Of a DNA stretch of 48,276 nucleotides, positions 16,767 to 24,983 are shown piece after piece. Each line of letters starts with the position of its first letter. Position 1 is the first letter of the stretch. The translations under genes were made by a program, and so were the position numbers. Origin of the DNA: an uncultured Gammaproteobacteria bacterium (GTDB taxonomy: Bacteria; Pseudomonadota; Gammaproteobacteria; Pseudomonadales; Pseudohongiellaceae); contig CAINTJ010000034.1 in NCBI GenBank assembly GCA_903853385.1, forward strand, positions 1 to 48,276, in the 5' to 3' direction. A model generated the notes under the pieces. That model was given only the letters and a program-made list of their open reading frames with translations, was not told where the DNA came from and searched no databases.

Positions 16767-17717
16767 ATGAAGCCCTTCCTGAACAAGCTTGCCATCATTT
16801 CCCCTGTAATCCTGGCCACCCTGCTGCTGGGTGCCTGCTCCAAAGATGCCACCCCTCCTGCCGCCGGCAGCACTGCTACCCTTAGCGGCACCGTTCGCAT
16901 TGATGGCTCCAGCACGGTAGCGCCGATCAGCGAAGCCATTGCTGAGGAATACAACAAGTCGGTTCCTTCGGTGCGCGTTACCGTCGGCACCTCTGGCACC
17001 GGTGGCGGCTTCAAAAAATTCATGGCCGCAGAAACCGACATCAGTGATGCTTCCCGTCCGGTGAAACCCGAAGAAATCGAGCAAGGCAAAGCTGCCAATA
17101 TTGAATATCTGGAAATTCCGGTGGCTTATGACGGCCTCTCCATCGTGGCAAATCCATCCCTCACCTTCATCGACAAACTGACTGTCGCAGAGCTAAAAAT
17201 GATCTGGGAACCCGGCAGCACTGTGAACAACTGGAAAGACGTGCGCCCCGGCTTCCCTGACAAAGTCCTGCATTTGTACGGCCCCGGCACTGATTCCGGC
17301 ACCTTTGATTACTTCACTGAAACCGTAATGGGTAAAGCCGGCGCTTCCCGCCCTGATTACACAGCCAGTGAAGATGACAACATTCTGGTGCAAGGCGTAA
17401 CCGGTGATGAAGGTGGACTCGGCTTCTTTGGTTTTGCCTACTACGAAGCCAGCGCCGACAAACTCAAGCTGGTACCGATTGATGCAGGTAAAGGTCCGGT
17501 TTCACCCAGCACTGCCACCATCAACGATGGCAGCTACGCCCCGTTCTCGCGCCCGCTATTCATCTATGTCAACAAAGCCAGCGCCCAGCGTCCTGAAGTA
17601 CGCGCATTCGTGGAGTTCTATCTGAACACAGTCCCCACCATTGCCAAAGATGTCGGCTATGTGGCACTGCCGGCAGCATCCTACGAAACCGGCAAGGCCG
17701 CGTTCGCCAAGTTTTGA
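16767..17717 (+). CDS. pstS: phosphate ABC transporter substrate-binding lipoprotein PstS
   Basis: A 316-residue protein. The ATG at 16767 has CGGAG six bases upstream and gives a lipoprotein signal with lipobox LGAC (Cys24); a TTG five codons earlier is less likely. The mature protein shows phosphate-binding motifs DGSSTVAPISEA near 50, GTSGTGGGFKKF near 80 and ISDASRP near 97, as in the PstS family common in Xanthomonads and Cyanobacteria. It captures phosphate in the periplasm and delivers it to PstCA. It is separated from pstC by a strong hairpin, which usually lets pstS be expressed above the rest of the operon. Confidence 0.96.
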   Translation: MKPFLNKLAIISPVILATLLLGACSKDATPPAAGSTATLSGTVRIDGSSTVAPISEAIAEEYNKSVPSVRVTVGTSGTGGGFKKFMAAETDISDASRPVKPEEIEQGKAANIEYLEIPVAYDGLSIVANPSLTFIDKLTVAELKMIWEPGSTVNNWKDVRPGFPDKVLHLYGPGTDSGTFDYFTETVMGKAGASRPDYTASEDDNILVQGVTGDEGGLGFFGFAYYEASADKLKLVPIDAGKGPVSPSTATINDGSYAPFSRPLFIYVNKASAQRPEVRAFVEFYLNTVPTIAKDVGYVALPAASYETGKAAFAKF

Positions 17718-17737
17718 TAGTATCGCCAACCTTAAAT

Positions 17738-17766
17738 GGCCGGAGCAAGCATTGCTTGCTCCGGCC
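17738..17766 (+). terminator. 13-bp hairpin between pstS and pstC (attenuator or 3'-end stabiliser)
   Basis: GGCCGGAGCAAGC (17738-17750), a three-base loop ATT, then the exact complement GCTTGCTCCGGCC (17754-17766). Only a short TTGTTT tract follows, so termination is probably partial. In many pst operons such a structure sets higher pstS than pstCAB levels. Confidence 0.75.
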
Positions 17767-17791
17767 CAGTTGTTTAACTAGTTGATTGTGC

Positions 17792-18721
17792 ATGAGCGAT
17801 TTCACACCCAATACCGGCCTTAGTTTCAGCATCCACAAAGGGGTTACCCGTTGGGGTGAAACCGCAATCAAGTTCTGGTTGGGGAGCTGCACGGCACTCT
17901 CGCTATTCACCACCGCCGCCATCGTGGTGTTGCTGCTGGTTGAATCCTTCGATTTTTTCATGGCAGTAAGTCCGATCGACTTTTTCTTCGGCACCCGCTG
18001 GGTGCCGCTGCTCAAACCCAGCTCCTACGGTGTATTACCACTGCTGTGGGGCACGATGCAGATTACTATCGGCGCCGCGCTTATCGCGATTCCGCTCGGG
18101 CTGGCCAGCGCCATCTACCTGAGCGAATACGCCAGTAACCAGGTGCGCGCCTGGATCAAACCGATACTGGAGTTGCTGGCCGGCATCCCCACGGTGGTCT
18201 ACGGTTATTTTGCGCTGACCTTTGTCACCCCGATGCTGCGCCATGTGGTTCCCGACATTCAGGTGTTCAATGCGCTCAGTGCCGCCATTGTGGTGGGCAT
18301 CATGATCCTGCCCACCATTGCCACCCTCAGTGACAACGCGCTGCGCGCGGTACCGGACAGCTTGCGCCAAGCGGCTTATGCGATTGGTGCCACTTCCTAT
18401 GAAGTCACTACCAGCATTGTGGTGCCCGCCGGCCTGTCCGGTGTGATGGCCTCCTTCCTGCTGGCGATTTCGCGCGCGATTGGCGAGACCATGGCAGTGA
18501 CCCTGGCAGCAGGACAAACCCCCAATTTAAGCCTAGGCATGCTGGGCAGCATCGAGACCATGACCGCCTACATCGTGCAGATCAGCATAGGTGATACCCC
18601 TTCCGGCAGCATTGCCTACCAGACCCTGTTTGCAGTCGCGGCCTTGCTGTTCTTCATCACGCTTATGATCAACGTCATATCGCAATGGATCCTGGGACGT
18701 TTCCGCGAGGTGTACGACTGA
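17792..18721 (+). CDS. pstC: phosphate ABC transporter permease PstC
   Basis: A 309-residue inner-membrane permease. The N-terminal helix (about 35-57) is followed by the domain with GVLPLLWGTMQITIGAALIA near 76-95, the LASAIYLSEYA segment near 105, and the permease-ATPase coupling loop (SLRQAAYAIGATSYEVTT, then AISRAIGETMAVTLAAG near 228-244). It forms the transmembrane channel with PstA. The ATG at 17792 is chosen; a TTG two codons upstream is possible. No strong ribosome site is seen. Its stop overlaps the pstA start (TGATG). Confidence 0.95.
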   Translation: MSDFTPNTGLSFSIHKGVTRWGETAIKFWLGSCTALSLFTTAAIVVLLLVESFDFFMAVSPIDFFFGTRWVPLLKPSSYGVLPLLWGTMQITIGAALIAIPLGLASAIYLSEYASNQVRAWIKPILELLAGIPTVVYGYFALTFVTPMLRHVVPDIQVFNALSAAIVVGIMILPTIATLSDNALRAVPDSLRQAAYAIGATSYEVTTSIVVPAGLSGVMASFLLAISRAIGETMAVTLAAGQTPNLSLGMLGSIETMTAYIVQISIGDTPSGSIAYQTLFAVAALLFFITLMINVISQWILGRFREVYD

Positions 18722-19599
18722 TGGCATTTCTCTCCGAAAACGCCCAGAAGCATCTGGCCAATCGTCACCGCAAGTCCCGCCTGTTCGCCTTGCTGTGTGC
18801 GATCGTGACCTGGTCCAGCGTGTTCCTGCTGGGGGTATTGCTGGTGCGCATCACCCTCGACGGCATTGGCTGGCTGAACTGGAATTTCCTCACCAGCTTC
18901 CCTTCCCGCTTTCCGGCCCAGGCTGGCATCAAGTCGGCGCTGGCCGGCACCTTGTGGCTGATTGTAATGATCGCCTTCATCTCGATTCCGGTGGGCGTAT
19001 CCGCCGCGCTCTATCTGGAAGAATTCTCCAAACGCGGCCGTCTGGACACTTTGATTGAAGTGAACATCGCCAATCTTTCCGGCGTGCCTTCCATCGTTTA
19101 CGGCATTCTGGGCCTGGCCATCTTTGTGCGCTTTTTCGGCCTTGAGCGCAGCCTGATTTCCGGTGCTCTCACGATGAGTCTGCTGATTGTGCCGGTCATC
19201 ATCATTGCCAGTCGTGAAGCTATCAAGACTGTGCCCATGAGCATTCGCTATGCGGCGTTGTCGCTGGGCGCCACCCGCTGGCAAACAACCTGGTCGCATG
19301 TGCTGCCTTCCGCGTTTCCCGGCATCATGACCGGTGTGATCCTGGCCTTGTCACGCGCCATTGGCGAAACTGCACCCCTGATCCTGATTGGCGCTGCCTC
19401 CTATGTGGCGTTTTTACCGAAGGGGCCGATGGATTCTTTCACGGCCTTGCCGATCCAGATTTATGGCTGGGCCTCGCGCCCACAAGCCGAGTTCAGCGAG
19501 CTGGCGGCGGCCGGCATTCTGGTGTTGCTGGCAGTGTTGCTCCTGATGAACGCTACCGCGATCTTTATCCGCAACAAAACTGAAAAGAGACTTAAATAA
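18721..19599 (+). CDS. pstA: phosphate ABC transporter permease PstA
   Basis: A 292-residue inner-membrane permease. About six helices are visible. Family motifs are [11 protein letters not shown] near 96, [14 protein letters not shown] near 118-131 and the coupling loop [18 protein letters not shown] with [18 protein letters not shown] near 213-230. It pairs with PstC. The start ATG overlaps the pstC stop and its own stop overlaps the pstB start (TAATG), so pstC, pstA and pstB are translationally coupled. An ATG further upstream in the same frame would overlap pstC and is rejected. Confidence 0.95.
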   Translation: MAFLSENAQKHLANRHRKSRLFALLCAIVTWSSVFLLGVLLVRITLDGIGWLNWNFLTSFPSRFPAQAGIKSALAGTLWLIVMIAFISIPVGVSAALYLEEFSKRGRLDTLIEVNIANLSGVPSIVYGILGLAIFVRFFGLERSLISGALTMSLLIVPVIIIASREAIKTVPMSIRYAALSLGATRWQTTWSHVLPSAFPGIMTGVILALSRAIGETAPLILIGAASYVAFLPKGPMDSFTALPIQIYGWASRPQAEFSELAAAGILVLLAVLLLMNATAIFIRNKTEKRLK

Positions 19600-20396
19600 T
19601 GGCCCTGGCAGAATTCGTCGACGCCACGACTGAAAAAAAGCAAACCACTGAAGCGGTGCTCGAGCTGCAGGAAGTCAGTGTGCTCTATTCCGGCAAAGCT
19701 GCCGTGAAGAAAGTGTCCTGCACGATCTGGCGCAACCGCATTACCGCGATTATCGGTCCGTCCGGCTGCGGCAAGAGCACGCTGTTGCGCTCACTCAACC
19801 GCATGAACGACTTTGTCGATGGCGTCACCATCGAAGGCCAGATCCTGTTCGCCGGCCAGAATCTCTACGGCGAAGCCGTTGATCCAGTGGAAGTACGCCG
19901 TCGTATCGGCATGGTGTTCCAGAAGCCCAACCCGTTTCCGAAATCGATTTACAACAACATTTCCTGGGGCCCCAGCATCAATGGCTACAGCGGCTCGATG
20001 GACGAATTGGTAGAGCGCTCACTGCAGCAGGCGGCGCTGTGGGAGGAAGTAAAAGACCGGCTGCAGGAGAGTGCGCTCAATCTGTCCGGCGGCCAGCAGC
20101 AACGCTTGTGCATTGCCCGCGCATTGGCGATGGAGCCGCAGGTGCTGTTGATGGATGAACCTTGCTCGGCACTGGATCCGATCTCCACTGCGCACATAGA
20201 AGATTTGATGTTTGAACTGCAGTCCCGTTACACAATGGTGATTGTGACCCATAACATGCAGCAAGCCGCGCGTGTATCTGACTACACTGCGTTCATGGAA
20301 ATGGGCAATCTGATTGAATTTGGTGAAACTGACCAGATATTCACCAGACCGGAAAAGAAGCGTACCGAAGAATATGTAACTGGCCGTTTTGGCTGA
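19599..20396 (+). CDS. pstB: phosphate ABC transporter ATPase PstB
   Basis: A 265-residue ABC ATPase. Walker A is GPSGCGKST near 52-60, the Q-loop [10 protein letters not shown] is typical of PstB, the signature is LSGGQQQR near 162, and Walker [14 protein letters not shown] near 180. The H-loop is [10 protein letters not shown]. PstB energises phosphate import and takes part in the signalling complex with PhoU and PhoR. An N-terminal extension of about 20 residues before the ABC core is ordinary. phoU begins 37 bases downstream. Confidence 0.97.
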   Translation: MALAEFVDATTEKKQTTEAVLELQEVSVLYSGKAAVKKVSCTIWRNRITAIIGPSGCGKSTLLRSLNRMNDFVDGVTIEGQILFAGQNLYGEAVDPVEVRRRIGMVFQKPNPFPKSIYNNISWGPSINGYSGSMDELVERSLQQAALWEEVKDRLQESALNLSGGQQQRLCIARALAMEPQVLLMDEPCSALDPISTAHIEDLMFELQSRYTMVIVTHNMQQAARVSDYTAFMEMGNLIEFGETDQIFTRPEKKRTEEYVTGRFG

Positions 20397-20433
20397 TAGA
20401 GTAATTCGTCAAAGTTGACGGGCGGAAATAGAT

Positions 20434-21090
20434 ATGTCCTTGCACCTACATCGCGATATGGAGTCCCTCACAAAGGAACTGCTTCAACTCGGCAATCTGG
20501 TGGAGAGCGCCATCAACAGCGCGATCCTGGCCCTGCACAACCGTGAAACCGTCATGGCGGATCGTGTGTTGCAGATCGAAATGGAAATCAACGCAAAGGA
20601 AGTTTACATTGAGCAAGAGTGTCTGAAGATGCTGGCTCTGCATCAACCGGTGGCAGTGGACCTGCGCTTCATCGTCGCCGTGTTGAAAGTGGATAACGAT
20701 CTGGAGCGCATGGGCGATTTCGCCAAGAACATCGCCAAACGAGCACTGGTGTTGGCCAACCTCAACCCGGTACCGCTGTCATCCGAGTTCGTCACCGAGC
20801 TGCCGGATCTGGTCCGTACCATGGTGCGTAAATCGCTGGATGCACTGGTGACGCTGGATTTAGACCTCGCCCGCAATGTCATCAAGATGGACAAGCGCGT
20901 CGATGAGATCAACGCCAGAATGTACATCGATGTTCGCCAATTGATCGAAGAAGATGTCCGCCAGACCGAAGTGGCACTCAACCTGCTGTCCTGCTCACGT
21001 CACCTGGAGCGCATTGCCGATCTCAGCACCAACATCGCCGAAGACGTTTTGTTCATGGTAGAAGGAAAAGTGATACGTCATAAGGGATAA
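20434..21090 (+). CDS. phoU: phosphate signalling protein PhoU
   Basis: A 218-residue all-helical protein with the two PhoU repeats. Each carries the acidic metal-binding motif ExxxD: LERMGDFAKNIAKRA near 91-105 and LERIADLSTNIAEDV near 193-207. The N-terminus HLHRDMESLTKEL is typical. PhoU binds Fe or Mn clusters and links PstB to PhoR, keeping PhoR quiet when phosphate is plentiful. GGCGGA precedes the ATG. The imelysin-family gene starts seven bases after its stop. Confidence 0.96.
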   Translation: MSLHLHRDMESLTKELLQLGNLVESAINSAILALHNRETVMADRVLQIEMEINAKEVYIEQECLKMLALHQPVAVDLRFIVAVLKVDNDLERMGDFAKNIAKRALVLANLNPVPLSSEFVTELPDLVRTMVRKSLDALVTLDLDLARNVIKMDKRVDEINARMYIDVRQLIEEDVRQTEVALNLLSCSRHLERIADLSTNIAEDVLFMVEGKVIRHKG

Positions 21091-21096
21091 TGCGCC

Positions 21097-22437
21097 ATGA
21101 CTATCATGGCCCGTCGTTCCTATTGTATCGCATTCGCCCAGGCAGCCCTCTTGAGTGCCTGCCTGAGCGGCTGCCAAAGCCCCAGCGTGAACAGCCTTCC
21201 GCACAGCCAGCCTGCCGGCCCGCTGCCGGCCCGTGTCGAGCCACAGCAAACCGCACCCACCGCAGCAGCGCTCATCTCCACCTATGTGGCAATTGCCCAG
21301 GCCAGCTATGGTGATGCATTGCTGACCGGGCGCGAGCTAGAAGTGGCTGTCCAGCAATTCCTGGCCCATCCCGCAGCCGCATCCCTGGCAAGCGCACGCG
21401 CTGCCTGGCGCGCGGCACGTATTCCTTATTTGCAGACTGAAGTGTTCCGCTTCGGCAATCCTGTGGTCGACGAGTGGGAACCGCGCGTCAATTCCTGGCC
21501 CTTGGATGCCGGACTGATCGACTATGTAGCAGCCTCGTACGGCACCAAATCCGACAACAACAACTTCTATACCGCCAACGTCATTGCCAATCCCTTGCTC
21601 GATATTGGCGGCATCAGCGTCGACGCCGGCAATCTGTCGCCGCAATTCTTGGCGGAAACCTTGCAAAACATTGATGGCGTTGATACCAATGTCGCAACCG
21701 GTTATCACGTCATCGAATTCCTGCTGTGGGGCCAGGATCTGCATGGCACCCATGCCGGGGCCGGCGAACGGCCCTGGACTGATTACGATCTGGCCAGTTG
21801 CACCCACAGCCATTGTGAGCGTCGACGCACCTATCTTGAATCAGCAACGCATCTACTGGTCAGCGATCTCGACGAAATGGTGCAAAGCTGGCAAAGCGGC
21901 GGTCGCGCTTATGAAGCACTGATGGCCACCGGCGACGAGGGCGGGCTTGCCACCCAGCTGACCGGTATGGGCTCGCTGGCCTATGGCGAACTCGCCGGTA
22001 AAAACTTGCGCCTGGCGCTATTGTCACACGATCCGGAAGCAGAGCAGGACGGGTTTTCCGACCAAACCTTATGGTCGCACTATTACAATAACCGCGGTAT
22101 TCGCAATCTTTGGCAGGGTCGCTATGTGCACGCGAATGGCACCATGGTGAGCGGCCCGAGTCTGGAAACGTTTTTGCGGGCCAACGCCCCTGCAATCCAC
22201 GCAGAAATGAACGCCAAAGTCGAAACCACTGACCTCGCCATGGAAGCACTGGTGCAGCAGGGATCTGCCTATGACATGCTGATTGCTGCCGGCAATTCCC
22301 CGGGGGAAACACTCATCAACAATACGGTGCAAGCCTTGATGGAAGAGACCCACTCCCTCGAAAAAATCATCAGCACGCTGGGCTTGCAGAATGTCAGCAT
22401 CAAGGGCTCCGACAGTCTGGCAGCTCCCGCCCACTAA
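21097..22437 (+). CDS. imelysin-family (M75-like) lipoprotein
   Basis: A 446-residue exported protein with a lipobox LSGC (Cys26). The imelysin fold is indicated by the GxHxxE motif in GYHVIEFLLWGQD near 204-216 and by WRAARIPYLQTEVFRFG near 102-118. The terminal repeat has EETHSLEKII. The family includes the iron-regulated proteins IrpA, EfeO-related domains and ICMP; the GxHxxE residues are thought to bind metal, and protease activity is doubted for many members. The gene starts seven bases after phoU, so it probably belongs to the pst transcript. This placement suggests a role under phosphate limitation (inference). The Met at 21106 is an alternative start. Confidence 0.85.
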   Translation: MTIMARRSYCIAFAQAALLSACLSGCQSPSVNSLPHSQPAGPLPARVEPQQTAPTAAALISTYVAIAQASYGDALLTGRELEVAVQQFLAHPAAASLASARAAWRAARIPYLQTEVFRFGNPVVDEWEPRVNSWPLDAGLIDYVAASYGTKSDNNNFYTANVIANPLLDIGGISVDAGNLSPQFLAETLQNIDGVDTNVATGYHVIEFLLWGQDLHGTHAGAGERPWTDYDLASCTHSHCERRRTYLESATHLLVSDLDEMVQSWQSGGRAYEALMATGDEGGLATQLTGMGSLAYGELAGKNLRLALLSHDPEAEQDGFSDQTLWSHYYNNRGIRNLWQGRYVHANGTMVSGPSLETFLRANAPAIHAEMNAKVETTDLAMEALVQQGSAYDMLIAAGNSPGETLINNTVQALMEETHSLEKIISTLGLQNVSIKGSDSLAAPAH

Positions 22438-22463
22438 CAAACTGTTCCTGATTGCTGCCTTGG

Positions 22464-23327
22464 CTAGTTTGGCTTGGTGAGACTCTCACACGCGTCAAAG
22501 GCTTGCAGGATACGTGCATGGCGGGCTTCGACGATGGGACGGTCTTCCGGATGCGTGATTACATAGAGCTGATCCCGCTCCATCGCTTTCAACACCCACT
22601 GCCCGAATTTCAGTGGATCGGTGCCGTTTTTGGCGGCTTTGGCGAGCACAAAATCCTCATTCATGTCGAACGCGCCGCCATAACGGGCTTGGCGGTTGCG
22701 TCCCGAATTGGAAATATCAGTGTTCACAACCCCCGGGCACAGGATGGAAACGCCCACACCCAGCTGATGCAAATCAGCATGCAAGGCTTCACCTAGCCCG
22801 ACCAACGCAAACTTGCTGGTGTTGTACATGCCCTGGCCGCGGCTGGGCAGATAAACCCGCAAACCACTGATGGAGCTGGTCAGCACGATATGTGACTGCC
22901 CGGGATTTTTCATCAGATAGGGCAGTGCTGCCTGCACGGTGTTGACCGTGCCTTTGAGATTGACATCGATGACCCAATCCCAGTCGGTGTCGGCGCCTTC
23001 CTGCAAGGGACCGATATACCCGCCCACACCGGCATTGGCACACACCACATGCAACGCGCCGAAGTGGGCAACCAGCTCTGCAGTGGCTCTTTTCAGTTCT
23101 TCACGATTGGCAACATCGGCAGCAAACACCAGCACTTCGTGACCTTGGTCGGCAAAACGCTGTTGTACTTCTGCCAGCTTGGCAGCATCAACATCCGCCA
23201 ACCCCAGCTTCATGCCCCGTGCTGCGAAAGCCTGGGCCATGCCCAAGCCAATACCTGCGGCTGCACCTGTTATGAAGGCAACCTTGTCATTATATGAACG
23301 AATGGTGGATTCTCCTTGGGCCTGCAC
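22464..23327 (-). CDS. short-chain dehydrogenase/reductase (SDR) family oxidoreductase
   Basis: A 287-residue classical SDR. The cofactor motif is TGAAAGIG near 20-27, with Asp after the second strand (LADVD), suggesting NAD(H), though mixed use is possible. The NAG motif appears in VCANAGVG. The catalytic Ser lies in LTSSISG and the Tyr and Lys in YNTSKFA. The C-terminal part resembles SDRs annotated as cyclohexanol or steroid-type dehydrogenases, but the substrate is not readable. The start is uncertain: GTG at 23327 gives this length, and AAGGAG lies inside the frame eight bases before an ATT codon, so a shorter form is possible. It is convergent with the imelysin gene. Confidence 0.85.
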   Translation of the reverse strand: MQAQGESTIRSYNDKVAFITGAAAGIGLGMAQAFAARGMKLGLADVDAAKLAEVQQRFADQGHEVLVFAADVANREELKRATAELVAHFGALHVVCANAGVGGYIGPLQEGADTDWDWVIDVNLKGTVNTVQAALPYLMKNPGQSHIVLTSSISGLRVYLPSRGQGMYNTSKFALVGLGEALHADLHQLGVGVSILCPGVVNTDISNSGRNRQARYGGAFDMNEDFVLAKAAKNGTDPLKFGQWVLKAMERDQLYVITHPEDRPIVEARHARILQAFDACESLTKPN

Positions 23328-23573
23328 TTATCCAATGCGGGCAAACGTGCTTGCCACTGGTGCGGCGCTTGTTGTTTTTTTTATCATTATAGCCATGTGC
23401 CGCTGCTGGCTGGAATATTTTACTGAAACGCCGGTCTTGCTTGGTAAGGGCAGCCGGGACCTTTGCGTGGTCTTGCCGCCTGTTTCCCCGCCGGGCAATA
23501 ATGCCGGGGCCTGTTGGATCAGGTAAAAGACCCCAATCACAGTATGTCACCACTGACCTTAAGCACTTCCACT

Positions 23574-24128
23574 ATGACCGCGCAAGAATCTGCCGAGAAC
23601 TCGGTCATAACCACCAAAGGGCAAAGGCGCAAACGTTATGAATCCCTGGTCAGGGACTACTACCACGACATTTTCCGTTATGCCTGCTGGCTGACCCGGC
23701 ACCGGCCGCTGGCAGAAGATCTGACCCAGGAAACCTTCATGCGGGCATGGCGGGCTTTTGACAGCCTGCAAAGCCCGGATGCAGCCAAGGCCTGGTTGTT
23801 TACGATTTTGCGACGCGAAAACGCGCGCCTGTATGAAAAACCACGGCCTGAGCTGGATGATGTCGATGATCACGAAGCCAGCTTGGCGGAGGCCGCACAT
23901 CTGGAGCCTGATCAGCTTATGGAGGCCAGCATGTTGCACAAGGCCATCCTGGCGCTGGAACCCGAATACCGCGACCCGCTGGCGCTGCAGGTAATTGGCG
24001 GATTCAGTGGTGAAGAAATCGGGGTGATGCTGGATTTGAACAACAATACTGTGATGACGCGCCTGTTCAGGGCCCGCAACAAATTGCGCGCAGTGCTCGA
24101 TGGCAACATTGAAAGCAAACAAGAGTAA
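23574..24128 (+). CDS. ECF-family RNA polymerase sigma factor
   Basis: A 184-residue protein when started at ATG 23574; ATG 23544 and TTG 23514 in the same frame are alternatives without a better ribosome site. Region 2 is YYHDIFRYACWLTRHRPLAEDLTQETF with the typical DLTQETF and RAWRAF. Region 4 is a helix-turn-helix with YRDPLALQVIGGFSGEEIG and NTVMTRLFRARNKLR. The downstream gene starts four bases after its stop and encodes a small single-span protein, a typical sigma/anti-sigma arrangement. The target promoters are unknown; the phosphate-type porin is the next gene after that. Confidence 0.88.
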   Translation: MTAQESAENSVITTKGQRRKRYESLVRDYYHDIFRYACWLTRHRPLAEDLTQETFMRAWRAFDSLQSPDAAKAWLFTILRRENARLYEKPRPELDDVDDHEASLAEAAHLEPDQLMEASMLHKAILALEPEYRDPLALQVIGGFSGEEIGVMLDLNNNTVMTRLFRARNKLRAVLDGNIESKQE

Positions 24129-24132
24129 GACC

Positions 24133-24771
24133 ATGAACGAACAGGATTTTGAAAAACTGCTGCAACAGGTACTCAAGGCACCCACGCCACCTGCCGGCTT
24201 GCAGAACTCGCTGCTGGCCGTTGCCAGCGAGGATGTCAACCAAGCCGCGCCAGCACGCACCATGGCGGCGGCCAATGATTCATTCTGGCGCCGGGCACTG
24301 CCGGTTGCTGCCTGCATGGCGCTGTTGCTGGGCCTGGCCTATCGTTTCCAGCCGGCCCAGGACACGCCGCTGTCGCAGGAAATTCTGCGACATGTCTATG
24401 CCGAAGCCCGCTTCCTCAACAGCACCGATCACGTCAGCCTGGCTGAGGTGAATTCCCGTATGGGCAAAACGATCAAAGCCCGGCTTGAATCCAGCCGGGA
24501 TACGGATGTGATGGATGTGCACTTCTCCAAGGACTGCTGGATCGCCAAACAGGTGGCCATGCATCTGATCATCAGCGGCGACACCGGACCGGTTTCAGTG
24601 ATGATGATCCCCTCGCAAGTGGTGCAACAGGAAACTGTTTTCAATGATGCGCGTTTCACCGGCACCATCACCCCCATGGGATCCGGCACGCTGATCGTGC
24701 TCGGCAATCGTGCAGAGCCGCTAGGCAAATACACTGCGATGGTCCAGAGCACCCTGCACTGGCAATATTAA
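24133..24771 (+). CDS. DUF3379-like membrane protein, likely anti-sigma factor
   Basis: A 212-residue protein. The N-terminal cytoplasmic part (about 1-55; MNEQDFEKLLQQVLKAP, then PAGLQNSLLAVA) is followed by one transmembrane helix at about 58-74 (LPVAACMALLLGLAYRF) and a periplasmic domain of about 135 residues rich in beta-strand. The overall plan and the position four bases after an ECF sigma gene match DUF3379 proteins, which I take to be anti-sigma factors by position. One periplasmic Cys near 136 (KDCWIAKQ) might sense redox state or metals; this is speculation. No zinc-binding HxxxCxxC anti-sigma motif is present. Confidence 0.72.
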   Translation: MNEQDFEKLLQQVLKAPTPPAGLQNSLLAVASEDVNQAAPARTMAAANDSFWRRALPVAACMALLLGLAYRFQPAQDTPLSQEILRHVYAEARFLNSTDHVSLAEVNSRMGKTIKARLESSRDTDVMDVHFSKDCWIAKQVAMHLIISGDTGPVSVMMIPSQVVQQETVFNDARFTGTITPMGSGTLIVLGNRAEPLGKYTAMVQSTLHWQY

Positions 24772-24818
24772 GTTCTGCGCAGTCATCCTTGACCACCAAG
24801 GCCATTGTTAATATGCGC

Positions 24819-24836
24819 CTTTATCAATTCTTTACC
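24819..24836 (+). promoter_or_regulatory. candidate Pho box upstream of the phosphate-type porin
   Basis: CTTTATC-AATT-CTTTACC is a clean 7-4-7 direct repeat with an 11-base period. It is nearly the same as the elements before phoB and pstS and lies 148 bases before the porin ATG. Confidence 0.55.
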
Positions 24837-24852
24837 TGATTTTCGCCAAATC

Positions 24853-24870
24853 CTTTCAGGGTATTCATAG
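24853..24870 (+). promoter_or_regulatory. second, weaker Pho-box-like repeat before the porin
   Basis: CTTTCAG-GGTA-TTCATAG keeps the 7-4-7 spacing, and the units resemble the CTGTCAT consensus. A further single CTTTACA unit lies at 24887-24893. Tandem PhoB sites are common, but this one is weaker than the site at 24819. Confidence 0.33.
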
Positions 24871-24983
24871 TCAATTTATAAAGATTCTTTACATTAAGAC
24901 CGTGCGCAGGTTAACGCCTTTTCCGGTTAAAGCCGGGTTAAGCAATACCTGATCTTAATATTCAAACTACCAGGACACGGCTT

